Source of the DNA: Thermoflexus sp.
GTDB taxonomy: Bacteria > Chloroflexota > Anaerolineae > Aggregatilineales > Aggregatilineaceae
Direction: 5' to 3'
Assembly: GCA_020724465.1 (NCBI GenBank)
Contig: DYGX01000006.1
Coordinates: 1-64,000, forward strand
DNA: 64,000 bases
Part shown: positions 44,648 to 53,435 of the stretch, piece by piece
Numbering within the stretch: position 1 is the stretch's first letter
Layout: every line of letters starts with the position of its first letter
The notes under the pieces: generated by a model
What the model saw: only the letters and a program-made list of their open reading frames with translations
What the model was told of the DNA's origin: nothing
Database searches by the model: none
Made by a program: the position numbers and the translations under genes

Positions 44648-46540
44648 TTAGCCGCCCAGCGCGGCCTTGATGTTCTCCGCGATATCGCGCGTAATGCCCG
44701 GCACCGCGGTCAGTTCCTCGATGCTGGCCGTGCGAATCGCCTCGATATCCCGGTCGAACGCCTTGAGCAGCGCCTTGCGCCGCGCCGGGCCGATGCCCGG
44801 CACGTTTTCGAGCTGGCTCGCCAGGCCGGTCTTACGACGGCGCACGCGGTGGCTGGTGATCGCAAAGCGGTGCGCTTCGTCGCGCACGCGCTGCACCAGG
44901 AACAGCCCCTCGCTGCGGCGCGGCAGGATGACCGGCTTTTCGCGGCCCGGCAGGTAGATCTCCTCAAACTGCTTGGCGAGCGCGCACACCGGCACGCGCC
45001 CGAACAGTCCCGCCGCCTGGAGCACTTCAACCGCGACGTTGAGCTGCCCCTTGCCGCCGTCCACAATCAGCAGATCGGGCAGCAGGCGCCAGGTTTCGGC
45101 TTGGTCTTTTTTGCCCGGCGCGCTGACCGCCGGCTCTTCCAGCGCCTCGCGCCAGCGCCGGAAGCGACGGGTCAGCGCCTCGCGCATCGACTGGTAATCG
45201 TCCGAGCCGGCGTGCGCCACCGTCTGGATATTGAAGCGGCGATACTCGCTCTTGCGCGGGACGCCCTGCACAAACACCACCCGGCTGGCGACAATCGCGG
45301 TGCCCTGCGTGGTGCTGATATCGTAGCACTCGATCCGGTTGGGCGGGTTCGGCAGGCCGAGCGCCTCTTGCAGCTCGCGCAGCGCGGTTTCCTGCTTGAC
45401 CGTGTCGCTGGCCCACTGCGAGCGCAGAATGCCCAGCTTTTCGACAGCGGTCTGCGCGGCAAGCTGCACCAGCTCGCGCTTGTTGCCGCGTTGGGGCACG
45501 GTCAGCTTGACCTTGCGCCCGCCGCGCCGGTCGCGCAGCCACTGCTCGATGATGCGCGCCTCTTCGATCTGCTCCGGCACGATCACCTCGCGCGGGATGT
45601 CGGTCGCGTCCTGGTAGAACTGCATCAGGAAGTTGCTGATGATCTCGCCGGCGGCTTCGTCTTCAGTGCCTTCCAGCGCGAAATACTCGCTGCCGACCAG
45701 CCGCCCGTTGCGGATCAGGAACATCTGCACGACCGCGTCGCTGCCTTCCTGCGCGAACGCGATCACATCCTGGTCGGCGTCCAGGTCGGCCACCAGCCGC
45801 TGGCGGGCCGAGATCTGCGCCACAACCCGCATCCGGTCGCGCAGGAGCGCCGCGCGCTCAAAATCCAGCGCCTCGGATGCCGCTTCCATCTGCTGGCGCA
45901 GGTCGTCCAGCACGCTCTCGGCATGGCCGGAGAGCACGCGCATCAGCCCGTTGATGTTCTCCCAATACTCTTCTTGCGTCTGCGCGCCGATGCAGGGCGC
46001 GCCGCACAGTTTGATATCGTAATACAGGCAGGCGCGCGCGTCCCGCCCGGTGATCTCGCGGTCGCAGGTCAGGTAGGGGAAGGCGCGGCGCAGCACGTCC
46101 AGCGTCTCGCGCACACCCCCCGCCGACGTGAACGGGCCAAAATAGCGATGCCCGTCGTGGCGATCCATGCGCCGCGTCATCTCAACCGTCGGGAACGGGT
46201 CGCCGGTCGTCACGCGGATGTAGGGGTAGCGTTTGTCGTCTTTGAGCAGGATGTTATAGCGCGGCTTGTGAACCCGGATCAGCTCCGCCTCGGTGATCAG
46301 GGCTTTCAGCTCGTCGCCCGTGAGGATAAACTGAATATCCGACGTGTCCTGGCGGATGCGCTGTACTTTGCTGTCGAAATTCGACGGCTGGAAGTAGCTG
46401 CGCACCCGGCTGCGCAGGTTCTTGGCCTTGCCCACGTAAATGATCCGGCCGTTGGGGTCGATCATCTGATAGACGCCCGGCCCGGTCGGCAGGTTGCTCA
46501 GAATTTCCTGGATGTGGGGATGCGGTGTGTAATGGGCCAT
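44648..46540 (-). CDS. uvrC: UvrABC system subunit C (excinuclease)
   Basis: A 630-residue endonuclease making both incisions in nucleotide excision repair. The GIY-YIG-like N-terminal nuclease is seen in LPTGPGVYQMIDPNG and IIYVGKAKNLRSRV. A UVR motif follows around DDLRQQMEAASEALDFERAA, then the RNase H-like C-terminal nuclease (LLIVDGGKGQLNVAVEVL) and a terminal helix-hairpin-helix (ENVPGIGPARRKALLKAF). The ATG at 46540 fits the family start; an in-frame TTG at 46561 is possible, and neither has a strong ribosome-binding site. Confidence 0.95.
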   Translation of the reverse strand: MAHYTPHPHIQEILSNLPTGPGVYQMIDPNGRIIYVGKAKNLRSRVRSYFQPSNFDSKVQRIRQDTSDIQFILTGDELKALITEAELIRVHKPRYNILLKDDKRYPYIRVTTGDPFPTVEMTRRMDRHDGHRYFGPFTSAGGVRETLDVLRRAFPYLTCDREITGRDARACLYYDIKLCGAPCIGAQTQEEYWENINGLMRVLSGHAESVLDDLRQQMEAASEALDFERAALLRDRMRVVAQISARQRLVADLDADQDVIAFAQEGSDAVVQMFLIRNGRLVGSEYFALEGTEDEAAGEIISNFLMQFYQDATDIPREVIVPEQIEEARIIEQWLRDRRGGRKVKLTVPQRGNKRELVQLAAQTAVEKLGILRSQWASDTVKQETALRELQEALGLPNPPNRIECYDISTTQGTAIVASRVVFVQGVPRKSEYRRFNIQTVAHAGSDDYQSMREALTRRFRRWREALEEPAVSAPGKKDQAETWRLLPDLLIVDGGKGQLNVAVEVLQAAGLFGRVPVCALAKQFEEIYLPGREKPVILPRRSEGLFLVQRVRDEAHRFAITSHRVRRRKTGLASQLENVPGIGPARRKALLKAFDRDIEAIRTASIEELTAVPGITRDIAENIKAALGG

Positions 46541-46561
46541 CGGTCGCGTTGTCTTGCTCAA

Positions 46562-46875
46562 GCACCAGAATCAACCAGCAGCGATCGCGTGCTCCGGGCA
46601 GGGTTGCCTGGAGCGAACTGCATTCTAAGTTTACCGCACGATCGCGCCGCGCGCGCACCCCAATCATAGCACAAACGTTCTAGTTCTCATAGGGGCAGTT
46701 ATAGACAGCCCGTGAGGTCGGGTTGTTGCCCGGCAGCCGGCCGGTGGGCAGCGCGGGCGCGACGGGCGCGCCGCGCCAAGCGGGTATATAATGGCTGCAA
46801 CGCTTGCGCGCGGCCTTTTTGCCCCACCCTTTTCTTCTACCCATCCGCGCTGACTATCCCTGAAGGAGACACCCG
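46562..46875. other. Divergent uvrC / WD40 intergenic region
   Basis: A 314-nt spacer without a gene. On the plus strand TATAAT (46787-46792) is a good -10 for the WD40 gene, with no obvious -35. On the minus strand TATGAT (46663-46668) is a possible uvrC -10. A short direct repeat of GTTC occurs near 46678-46687, but I do not see a convincing LexA palindrome. Confidence 0.45.
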
Positions 46876-48315
46876 ATGATCCGAACCCGAAGCTTTTGCC
46901 TGGGCGTGTTGGTGCTGGCCCTGCTGCTCGTGGCGCCGCTAACCGCCCTTGCTCAAGATCCCCTGACCGAGCAGTATGTTTCGCCCAACGGCAGTCTGAC
47001 CCTGTCCTATCCCGCAGGTTGGGCACTGGAAGAAGACTCCGGCCTGGTTGCCCTCACCAACGACCCAAACGCCTTTGATGCGGACAGTCTGCCGCCCGGC
47101 GCGGTCGGGATCATCGTGATCGAGCCGTCAGTCGTAGGCTTCCTGGTCTCCGGCTCGCCAAACCTGAGCATGGCGGACATCCTCGCTACCCTGGCCTACG
47201 ATCTCAGCGGCGGCGAACTCGCGCTCGATTCGTTCGCGCCAGAGCCGGTCACCATCAATGACAAGCCGGCCCTGCGGCTGGACTTCACCTTTTCGATGAG
47301 CAGCGCCGTGCTGCTGGCGCTCAATCCGAACGCCGATGACACGGTGATCATGGTGGCGCTGGCCAGCCCTGGCGGTCTGGATGCCTTTGAGGAGACCATC
47401 CTGGCAATCGCCGCCAGCGTGGAGTACACCGCGCCCTGGCACGCCATGTTCCAGGGGCACACCGACTGGGTCAACGGCGTGGCCTTCAGCCCGGACGGCA
47501 CGCGCCTGGCCTCAGCCAGCGATGACTACACCGTGCGGGTGTGGGATGTTGCCAGCGGGGATGTGCTCTTTGCGCCTGAGCATCCCGCTTACGTCAACGC
47601 GGTGGCCTTCAGCCCGGACGGCAGCCTGCTGGTCAGCGGCAGCAACGACGGGATCGTGCGCGTCTGGGATGCCGGGAGCGGTGAACTGATCGCCGAGCTG
47701 AGCGGGCACGAGGATTATGTCAACAGCGTGGCCTTCAGCCCGGACGGCAGCCTGATCGCGTCCGGCGGGGACGACAGCACCGTCCGCGTGTGGGCGCTCG
47801 ATGGCACCTGGCAGGAAGCGTTTGTCGCCGAGGGGCACACCGACTGGGTCCAGTCCGTCGCCTTCAGCCCGGACGGCACCCTGTTGGCTTCGGCCAGCGA
47901 CGATGGCAAGGTGATCGTGTGGGATGTCGCCAGCCAGGGCGAGGCGCGCGCGCTGGAGCACCCGGACTATGTCAACGCCGTCGCCTTCAGCCCCGATGGC
48001 AGCCTGATCGTATCCGGCAGCGACGACGGGATCGTCCGTGTTTGGGACGCGGCGACCGGCGAGCTGATCGCCGAGCTGAGCGGGCATGACGACTATGTCA
48101 ACGCCGTGGCCTTCAGCCCCGACGGCACGCTGATCGCATCCGGGTCGGACGACAGCTCGGTCCGCCTGTGGGTCTTCGACGGCACCTGGCAGGAAAAGAC
48201 GGTCCTGCTTGGCCACGCGGACTGGGTCAACGGTGTCGCCTTCAGCCCGGACGGGCTGCTGCTCGCGTCCGGCTCGGACGACGGCACCGTGATCCTGTGG
48301 GACGTGGCGCCCTAG
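46876..48315 (+). CDS. Secreted WD40 propeller protein with PsbP-like N-terminal domain
   Basis: A 479-residue exported protein with a signal peptide ending LTALAQ. Residues about 30-190 form a domain opening with GSLTLSYPAGWAL and closing with AIAASVEYTAPW, like the one in the cytochrome at 38890. Seven WD40 blades follow (residues about 194-479). At DNA level they are a higher-order repeat: the unit GH-T/A-DW occurs at 47455, 47833 and 48211, exactly 378 bp (126 residues, three blades) apart. AAGGAG precedes the ATG. The recent internal expansion suggests a selectable binding surface; the ligand is unknown. Confidence 0.8.
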   Translation: MIRTRSFCLGVLVLALLLVAPLTALAQDPLTEQYVSPNGSLTLSYPAGWALEEDSGLVALTNDPNAFDADSLPPGAVGIIVIEPSVVGFLVSGSPNLSMADILATLAYDLSGGELALDSFAPEPVTINDKPALRLDFTFSMSSAVLLALNPNADDTVIMVALASPGGLDAFEETILAIAASVEYTAPWHAMFQGHTDWVNGVAFSPDGTRLASASDDYTVRVWDVASGDVLFAPEHPAYVNAVAFSPDGSLLVSGSNDGIVRVWDAGSGELIAELSGHEDYVNSVAFSPDGSLIASGGDDSTVRVWALDGTWQEAFVAEGHTDWVQSVAFSPDGTLLASASDDGKVIVWDVASQGEARALEHPDYVNAVAFSPDGSLIVSGSDDGIVRVWDAATGELIAELSGHDDYVNAVAFSPDGTLIASGSDDSSVRLWVFDGTWQEKTVLLGHADWVNGVAFSPDGLLLASGSDDGTVILWDVAP

Positions 48316-48329
48316 CGCTGCGTACTTCC

Positions 48330-48354
48330 GGGGGCGATCGGCATGATCGCCCCC
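48330..48354 (+). terminator. Perfect GC-rich hairpin between the WD40 gene and rsmH
   Basis: GGGGGCGATC (48330-48339) pairs with GATCGCCCCC (48345-48354) around 5 nt, 15 nt past the stop. There is no T-tract, so it is either a weak terminator or a stabilising 3' stem. Confidence 0.55.
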
Positions 48355-48372
48355 GCTGCTATCCTCGCACGC

Positions 48373-48401
48373 TTGCCGGCGCTCGCCGCCTCGTTTACAC
48401 T
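48373..48401 (+). promoter_or_regulatory. Promoter of rsmH-ftsL-ftsI-mraY
   Basis: TTGCCG (48373-48378), a 17-nt spacer and TACACT (48396-48401) lie 32 nt upstream of the GTG of rsmH. It follows the hairpin after the WD40 gene, consistent with the start of a new transcription unit. Confidence 0.55.
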
Positions 48402-48432
48402 CTCCCTGCCGTCCAACTGGCAGGAGCGCCCT

Positions 48433-49386
48433 GTGACCACACCCGACCGTCCACACATTCCCGTTCTGCTCGATGCCGTGCTGGATCTGCTGCGCGTCGC
48501 GGAGCTGCCCGCCGGCTGCTTTGTGGACGGCACGGTGGGCGCGGGCGGGCACGCCGCCGCGATCCTGGAAACCGCGCCCCAGGCCCGCCTGCTGGGGCTG
48601 GATCGTGACCCGGCGGCGCTGGCTCTGGCGCGCCAGCGGCTCGCCCCCTTCGGCGAGCGAGCGACGCTGCTCCACGCCAGCTATGAGGATATGTCCGCGG
48701 CCGTCGCCGGGTGGTTGGGCGACGGCGCAGCCGGGGTCGACGGCATCCTGCTCGATCTAGGCGTCTCATCGATGCAGCTTGACACCCCGGAGCGCGGCTT
48801 CGCTTTCATGCAAGACGGCCCGCTCGACATGCGCTTCGACCCGACATCCGACGGTCCGACCGCCGCCGAGCTGGTCAACCACCTGGACGCCGACGAGCTG
48901 GCGGACATCCTCTACCGCTACGGTGAGGAACGCCACAGCCGCCGCATCGCGCAGGCCATCGTCGCGGCCAGGCCGCTGCACACCACGCGCGCCCTGGCGG
49001 AGGTCGTCGCGCGCGCGCGGCGCGGCCCGCGCGAGAAGATTCACCCGGCCACGCGCACCTTTCAGGCCCTGCGGATCGCCGTCAACGACGAGCTGGGCGC
49101 GGTCGAGCGCGCCCTGCCCCGCGCCATCGACTTGCTGCGCCCCGGCGGGCGGCTAGCCGTCATCAGCTTCCACAGCCTGGAAGATCGCATCGTCAAGCAG
49201 ACCTTTAAGCGCGAGGCGACCGATTGCCTCTGCCCGCCGCGCCAGCCGGTCTGCACCTGCGGCCACCGCGCGCGCGTCGCGCTGATCACGCGCAAGCCGG
49301 TTGAGGCGAGCGAGGCCGAGATCGCGCTCAACCCACGCAGCCGCAGCGCCAGGCTGCGCGTGGTCGAGCGGCTGGCGGATGCGTGA
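48433..49386 (+). CDS. rsmH: 16S rRNA (cytosine1402-N4)-methyltransferase
   Basis: A 317-residue SAM-dependent methyltransferase (MraW) modifying 16S rRNA C1402, usually the first gene of the division cluster. The SAM motif is [17 protein letters not shown], followed by [18 protein letters not shown] and the C-terminal [14 protein letters not shown]. The GTG at 48433 has AGGAG 7 nt upstream and gives the expected start [10 protein letters not shown]; an ATG 90 nt earlier would add an unsupported leader. It precedes ftsL by 118 nt. Confidence 0.95.
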   Translation: MTTPDRPHIPVLLDAVLDLLRVAELPAGCFVDGTVGAGGHAAAILETAPQARLLGLDRDPAALALARQRLAPFGERATLLHASYEDMSAAVAGWLGDGAAGVDGILLDLGVSSMQLDTPERGFAFMQDGPLDMRFDPTSDGPTAAELVNHLDADELADILYRYGEERHSRRIAQAIVAARPLHTTRALAEVVARARRGPREKIHPATRTFQALRIAVNDELGAVERALPRAIDLLRPGGRLAVISFHSLEDRIVKQTFKREATDCLCPPRQPVCTCGHRARVALITRKPVEASEAEIALNPRSRSARLRVVERLADA

Positions 49387-49504
49387 GCCGGTTTTGCAAA
49401 TACTCAATCCGATATATGATCGAGAGTGAGACGCGACGAGCCTGGTTGTTATCGGATCGCCGTGAGAGAGTATGGTTTGACGGGCGGATACGCGAGTTGT
49501 AGCC

Positions 49505-49984
49505 ATGGGTAGTGATGAGCGGCAGTCGTGGATTCAGCATACGTTCCAGCCGCCAGGCCGCGATCAACGCCAGTTGGTCGCCACCCTGTCGCTGATCGTC
49601 ATTGTGGCGATCCTGATCGGCGCGCTGTACCTGATCCAGACCACCACTACCACCACCACCGCGCGCCAGCTTCAGGAAATGAGCAATTATCGGGCGCGGC
49701 TGGAGCGCGAAAACGAGCGGCTGCGCGCCGAAATCGCCCAGCTTGAAAGCCTGCCGCGCCTGATGACACGCGCCGCCGAGCTGGGCTTCCGCCCGGCCAC
49801 CGACGACGATATCGACTACATTGTGGTCGAAGGCTATCGCTACAACCGCCCGCAGGCCACCCCCACGCCAACGCCGCTCCCCGCGCCGCCCACGCAGGTG
49901 TATGACGAGACGCTGAGCGGGTGGTTCGCCAAGCAGTGGGACGCGCTGCGCCGGCAGTTCGACGAGTGGCAGAACGAAGGTTAG
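49505..49984 (+). CDS. ftsL: FtsL/DivIC-like cell division protein
   Basis: A 159-residue bitopic protein. A soluble N-terminus, a membrane helix (VATLSLIVIVAILIGALYLI), a run of seven threonines, and a coiled coil (ARLERENERLRAEIAQLESL) match the FtsL/DivIC topology. A Pro-rich segment and a charged tail (AKQWDALRRQFDEW) follow, longer than typical FtsL. Its position between rsmH and ftsI is the canonical ftsL place. Sequence alone could not separate FtsL from DivIC. Confidence 0.8.
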   Translation: MGSDERQSWIQHTFQPPGRDQRQLVATLSLIVIVAILIGALYLIQTTTTTTTARQLQEMSNYRARLERENERLRAEIAQLESLPRLMTRAAELGFRPATDDDIDYIVVEGYRYNRPQATPTPTPLPAPPTQVYDETLSGWFAKQWDALRRQFDEWQNEG

Positions 49985-49998
49985 GGTAGGGGTTCGCG

Positions 49999-51780
49999 AT
50001 GGGTCGTGACGAAGGATTTCACCGCCGCCTGACCGTGATCACCGGGTTCATGCTGCTGATCAGCGCCGTGCTGATCGCGCGCCTGCTGTCGTTCCAGTTT
50101 CGCATGGACCCGGCCGTTAAGAGCCGGCTGGAAAGCCAGGCGCAGAACCGCTACAGCCAGACGGTCGAGGTCTATCCCAACCGCGGCCAGATCTACGACC
50201 GCAACGGGAATCTGCTGGCCGTCAACTCGTTCGAATACCGCATCGGCATCAGCCCCAACCAGGTCGTCAACCGCGCCGAAACGGCGCGCAAGCTGGCACC
50301 GCTGATCGACGTGCCAGAAGATGAGATCTACCGCAAACTCCAACCGGGGCCGGACGGCAAGCTGTCCACCTACGTGCTGCTCAAGCCGGTGGTCGGCTTC
50401 GAGGCGGGCCAGGCGATCATGGACCTGGAGCTGCCCGGCATGGTCATCGAGCCGCTGCCCACGCGCATCTACCCCGAAGGTGAGCTGACGGCCCAACTGG
50501 TCGGCATCTTTCGCGATTCGGATGCGTCGCGCACGCGGCGCGGCTATTGGGGGGTCGAGGGCTTCTACCAGACGCTGCTCGCCGGCCAGAGCAAGAAAGT
50601 CACCACCAGCGCCATCCCGGTGCTGCAAGAAGCGGCCAGCATCACGCGCGTGCGCGACGGGATCGACCTGGTGCTGACCATCGACCGCGACCTGCAATTC
50701 CTGGCGCAGGAGATCCTCAACTGGGCCGTCCAGCGCGAGCAGGCCACCGGCGGCACGATCCTGATCATGAACCCGCGCACCGGCGAGATTCTGGCGATCG
50801 CGAACTACCCGATGTTCGATCCCAACAGCCTGACGCCGGAGAACATCCAGCGCGCGCGCAACCCGGCCATTGCGGACGTCTACGAGCCGGGGTCGGTCTT
50901 CAAGATCATCACGATGGCGATGGCGCTGCAGGCCGGGACGCACGACGAGACGTGGTCCTACAACGACCCCGGCTGTTTCAACCCCGGCGGCACGCGCATC
51001 TGCAACTGGGACGGCGCCGCGCACGGCAACCAGACCTTTATCGATGTCTTTGTCAACTCGTGGAACACCGGCACGTCTACCATCTTCATGCAGATGGCGC
51101 AGCAGTTGGGCGGACCCTACGCCGTCTACGACATGCTCAAAGAGTTCGGGATCGGCAGCCCGACCGGTGTGGATCTCGAAGGTGAAGCGGCGGGCATCCT
51201 GCCCGAACCGGGCGACCTGGACTGGAACGAGGCGCAGTTCTTCACCACTAGCTTCGGGCAGGGCGTGGCGGTGACGCCGCTGCAAATGCTGACCGCCGCC
51301 AACGCCATTGCCAACGACGGCCTGATCATGCAACCGCATATCGTCAAGAAGCGCATCGACGGCAACGAGGTGATCGAGACGCGCCCGGCGGCCACCCACC
51401 GCCCCATCAGCGTCGAGGTGGCCCACCGCGCGCGCGACATCATGGTCCGCATCGTGGAAGACCCGGCCAGCCTGGACAAGTACGAGTTCACGCGCTTCAA
51501 GGTGGCGGGCAAGACGGGCACCGCCCAAATCCCGATTCCCGGCGGTTACGATCCGTCCGGCTCGATCGCGTCGTTCGTCGGGTTCCTGCCAGCGGACGAT
51601 CCGGTCGTCTCGGTGCTGGTCAAGCTCGATCGCCCGATCAACTACTGGGGCAGCCAGGCCGCCGCGCCCGTCTTCCAGGAACTGGTTGAGCGGTTGGTGG
51701 TGCTGATGGAAATCCCAAGCGACCAGGAACGCTATCAGCTCATCGCGCAGGGCGGCGATCCGTTCAGCCGCGAATATTGA
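49999..51780 (+). CDS. ftsI: Penicillin-binding protein, septal transpeptidase FtsI/PBP2-3 family
   Basis: A 593-residue class B penicillin-binding protein that cross-links septal peptidoglycan with FtsW. A short N-terminus and one membrane helix precede a dimerisation/pedestal domain (YPNRGQIYDRNGNLLAVNSF). The transpeptidase carries Ser299 in SVFK, SWN at 354-356 (SxN), and Lys505 in KTGTAQ. No PASTA domains are present at the C-terminus. It starts 14 nt after ftsL. The position in the cluster favours FtsI over an elongation PBP. Confidence 0.93.
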   Translation: MGRDEGFHRRLTVITGFMLLISAVLIARLLSFQFRMDPAVKSRLESQAQNRYSQTVEVYPNRGQIYDRNGNLLAVNSFEYRIGISPNQVVNRAETARKLAPLIDVPEDEIYRKLQPGPDGKLSTYVLLKPVVGFEAGQAIMDLELPGMVIEPLPTRIYPEGELTAQLVGIFRDSDASRTRRGYWGVEGFYQTLLAGQSKKVTTSAIPVLQEAASITRVRDGIDLVLTIDRDLQFLAQEILNWAVQREQATGGTILIMNPRTGEILAIANYPMFDPNSLTPENIQRARNPAIADVYEPGSVFKIITMAMALQAGTHDETWSYNDPGCFNPGGTRICNWDGAAHGNQTFIDVFVNSWNTGTSTIFMQMAQQLGGPYAVYDMLKEFGIGSPTGVDLEGEAAGILPEPGDLDWNEAQFFTTSFGQGVAVTPLQMLTAANAIANDGLIMQPHIVKKRIDGNEVIETRPAATHRPISVEVAHRARDIMVRIVEDPASLDKYEFTRFKVAGKTGTAQIPIPGGYDPSGSIASFVGFLPADDPVVSVLVKLDRPINYWGSQAAAPVFQELVERLVVLMEIPSDQERYQLIAQGGDPFSREY

Positions 51781-51821
51781 GCGCGGCTGCTCAGCCAAGC
51801 CGGAAGAGAGATAGGCCCGTT

Positions 51822-52271
51822 ATGACGGCTCACGATACACCGACCTCGTCAACTCCGAACGCTCAGGTTGATCTTCAGAACGCGTACATCCTAGTCGTGG
51901 CCGACAACGTCCCAAGCTTCGTCTTGATCGCCCGGCTGCTGGCGCAGATCGGCGTGAGCCACTGCGAGTGGAAAACCAGCGGCTGGCAGGTCGTCCAGTT
52001 TGCGGACACGCTGCCGTCCCTCGATCTGATCCTGCTGGACATCCGCCTGCCCTACGAAGACGGCTATCAGGCGCTGCGCAAGATCCGCGCCCATCCCAGG
52101 CTGGCCGAGACGCGCGTGGTCGCCCTGTCGGACGACGCCAGCGCGGACGAGGTGCGGCGCGCGCGCGAGGCGGGCTTCAGCGGCTTCCTGAGCCAGCCGC
52201 CCGACCCGGAGCGCTTCCCCGACCAGATCCGGCGCCTGCTGGCGGGCGATCCGGTGTGGGAGTGGCACTAG
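51822..52271 (+). CDS. Degenerate receiver-domain protein
   Basis: A 149-residue protein with a CheY-like fold. The phosphoacceptor-position Asp73 is present in LILLDIRLPYEDGY. The acidic pocket, however, reads VVADN instead of V-x-D-D, and the usual lysine after strand 5 is replaced (GFLSQPPDPE, where K-P is typical). It may therefore bind partners without ordinary phosphorylation. It sits between ftsI and mraY, a place usually taken by murE and murF, and is cotranscribed with them. A division-linked signalling adaptor is a plausible but untested role. Confidence 0.75.
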   Translation: MTAHDTPTSSTPNAQVDLQNAYILVVADNVPSFVLIARLLAQIGVSHCEWKTSGWQVVQFADTLPSLDLILLDIRLPYEDGYQALRKIRAHPRLAETRVVALSDDASADEVRRAREAGFSGFLSQPPDPERFPDQIRRLLAGDPVWEWH

Positions 52272-52369
52272 GCGCGGCGCGTCTTTCCGGCGTCCGGTAG
52301 CCAGCCGGCGCGTTGTGACGTACAATCTCCCGTCGGCAAGCCCGTCCGTTCGCACAGGATAGCTGCAGC

Positions 52370-53386
52370 ATGACCCCTGAACTGCCATTTGCGCTCACCC
52401 TGGGCGCGATCACGTTTCTGCTGACCGCCATTTGGGGCAGCCCGTTCGTCGAGGTTCTGCGCCGCCTGCGGGCCGGCAAGCAGATCCGCGAAACCGGCCC
52501 TGCCACGCACCAGCTCAAGACCGGCACGCCGACGATGGGCGGCATCCTGATCCTGGTGCCGGTTGTGCTCATCACGCTGGGGCTGAACCTGGCCCGCGTG
52601 ATCCAGTCGGGCGTGACCGGCTCGAGCATCTTGCTGCCGCTGGCGGTGCTGATCGGCTTCGGGATTCTGGGCGGCATCGACGACATCGAGGGCATTCGCA
52701 GCATCCGCGAGCGCGGCGAGGGCATCCGGGCGCGGACCAAGTTCGCCGGGCAGATCCTGCTCTCGCTGGCTGCCGCCGGAGTGATGGCGTTTGTCGGCGG
52801 CGGGTTTCAAAACGCCAACGGCGTGTTTGTCCCGCTCGTCCCCACCTTCATCGAGCTGCCGCCGGTGCTGTGGATCGCCGCCGCCGTGATCATCATCACC
52901 GGCATGAGCAACGCGGTCAACTTCACCGACGGGCTGGACGGGTTGTCCGGCATCATCACGGCCAGCGCGTTTGCCGCCTACGGCGTGATCGCCCACCTGC
53001 AAGGGCAAACCTATCTGGTGCAGTTCTGCTTCATCATGGTGGGCGCGTGCTTCGGCTTCTTGTGGTACAACGCGCACCCGGCGCAGTTGTTTATGGGTGA
53101 CGTCGGCTCGCTGGCGTTGGGCGCGGCGCTGGGCACCGTCGCGCTGATGACCGGGCAGTGGTTGCTGCTGCCGCTGGTGGCGATCATCCCTGTGGCGGAA
53201 ATCGTGACGGTCGTGCTCCAGGTGTCGTACTTCCGCCTGACCCACGGCCAGCGGCTCTTTCGTATGACGCCCCTGCACCACCACTTCGAGCTGGGCGGGT
53301 GGAGCGAGACGCAGGTCGTCCAGCGTTTCTGGCTGGTCGGCATCCTGTCGGCCATGCTCGGCGTGTCGCTGGCGCTGCTGCGCTGA
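52370..53386 (+). CDS. mraY: Phospho-N-acetylmuramoyl-pentapeptide transferase
   Basis: A 338-residue polytopic enzyme making lipid I from UDP-MurNAc-pentapeptide and undecaprenyl phosphate. Hallmarks are HQLKTGTPTMGGILIL, the aspartate pair in GGIDDIEGI, NAVNFTDGLDGLSG, FMGDVGSLALGAALG, and the C-terminal MTPLHHHFELGGWSE. The usual length is about 320-360 residues. It starts 98 nt after the degenerate receiver gene and precedes the kinase by 49 nt. Confidence 0.96.
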   Translation: MTPELPFALTLGAITFLLTAIWGSPFVEVLRRLRAGKQIRETGPATHQLKTGTPTMGGILILVPVVLITLGLNLARVIQSGVTGSSILLPLAVLIGFGILGGIDDIEGIRSIRERGEGIRARTKFAGQILLSLAAAGVMAFVGGGFQNANGVFVPLVPTFIELPPVLWIAAAVIIITGMSNAVNFTDGLDGLSGIITASAFAAYGVIAHLQGQTYLVQFCFIMVGACFGFLWYNAHPAQLFMGDVGSLALGAALGTVALMTGQWLLLPLVAIIPVAEIVTVVLQVSYFRLTHGQRLFRMTPLHHHFELGGWSETQVVQRFWLVGILSAMLGVSLALLR

Positions 53387-53435
53387 GGCAGAGACATCCC
53401 GTGCCACCCCACGGCGGATCAAAGGCAGGCAGCTC

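Noticed and set aside
46676-46700. Possible LexA box upstream of uvrC
   Set aside because: Only a short direct repeat of GTTC with two-nucleotide spacing is present, not a palindrome or a known spacing.
47455-48312. CRISPR-like regular repeats
   Set aside because: The 378-bp periodicity is in frame and encodes WD40 blades.
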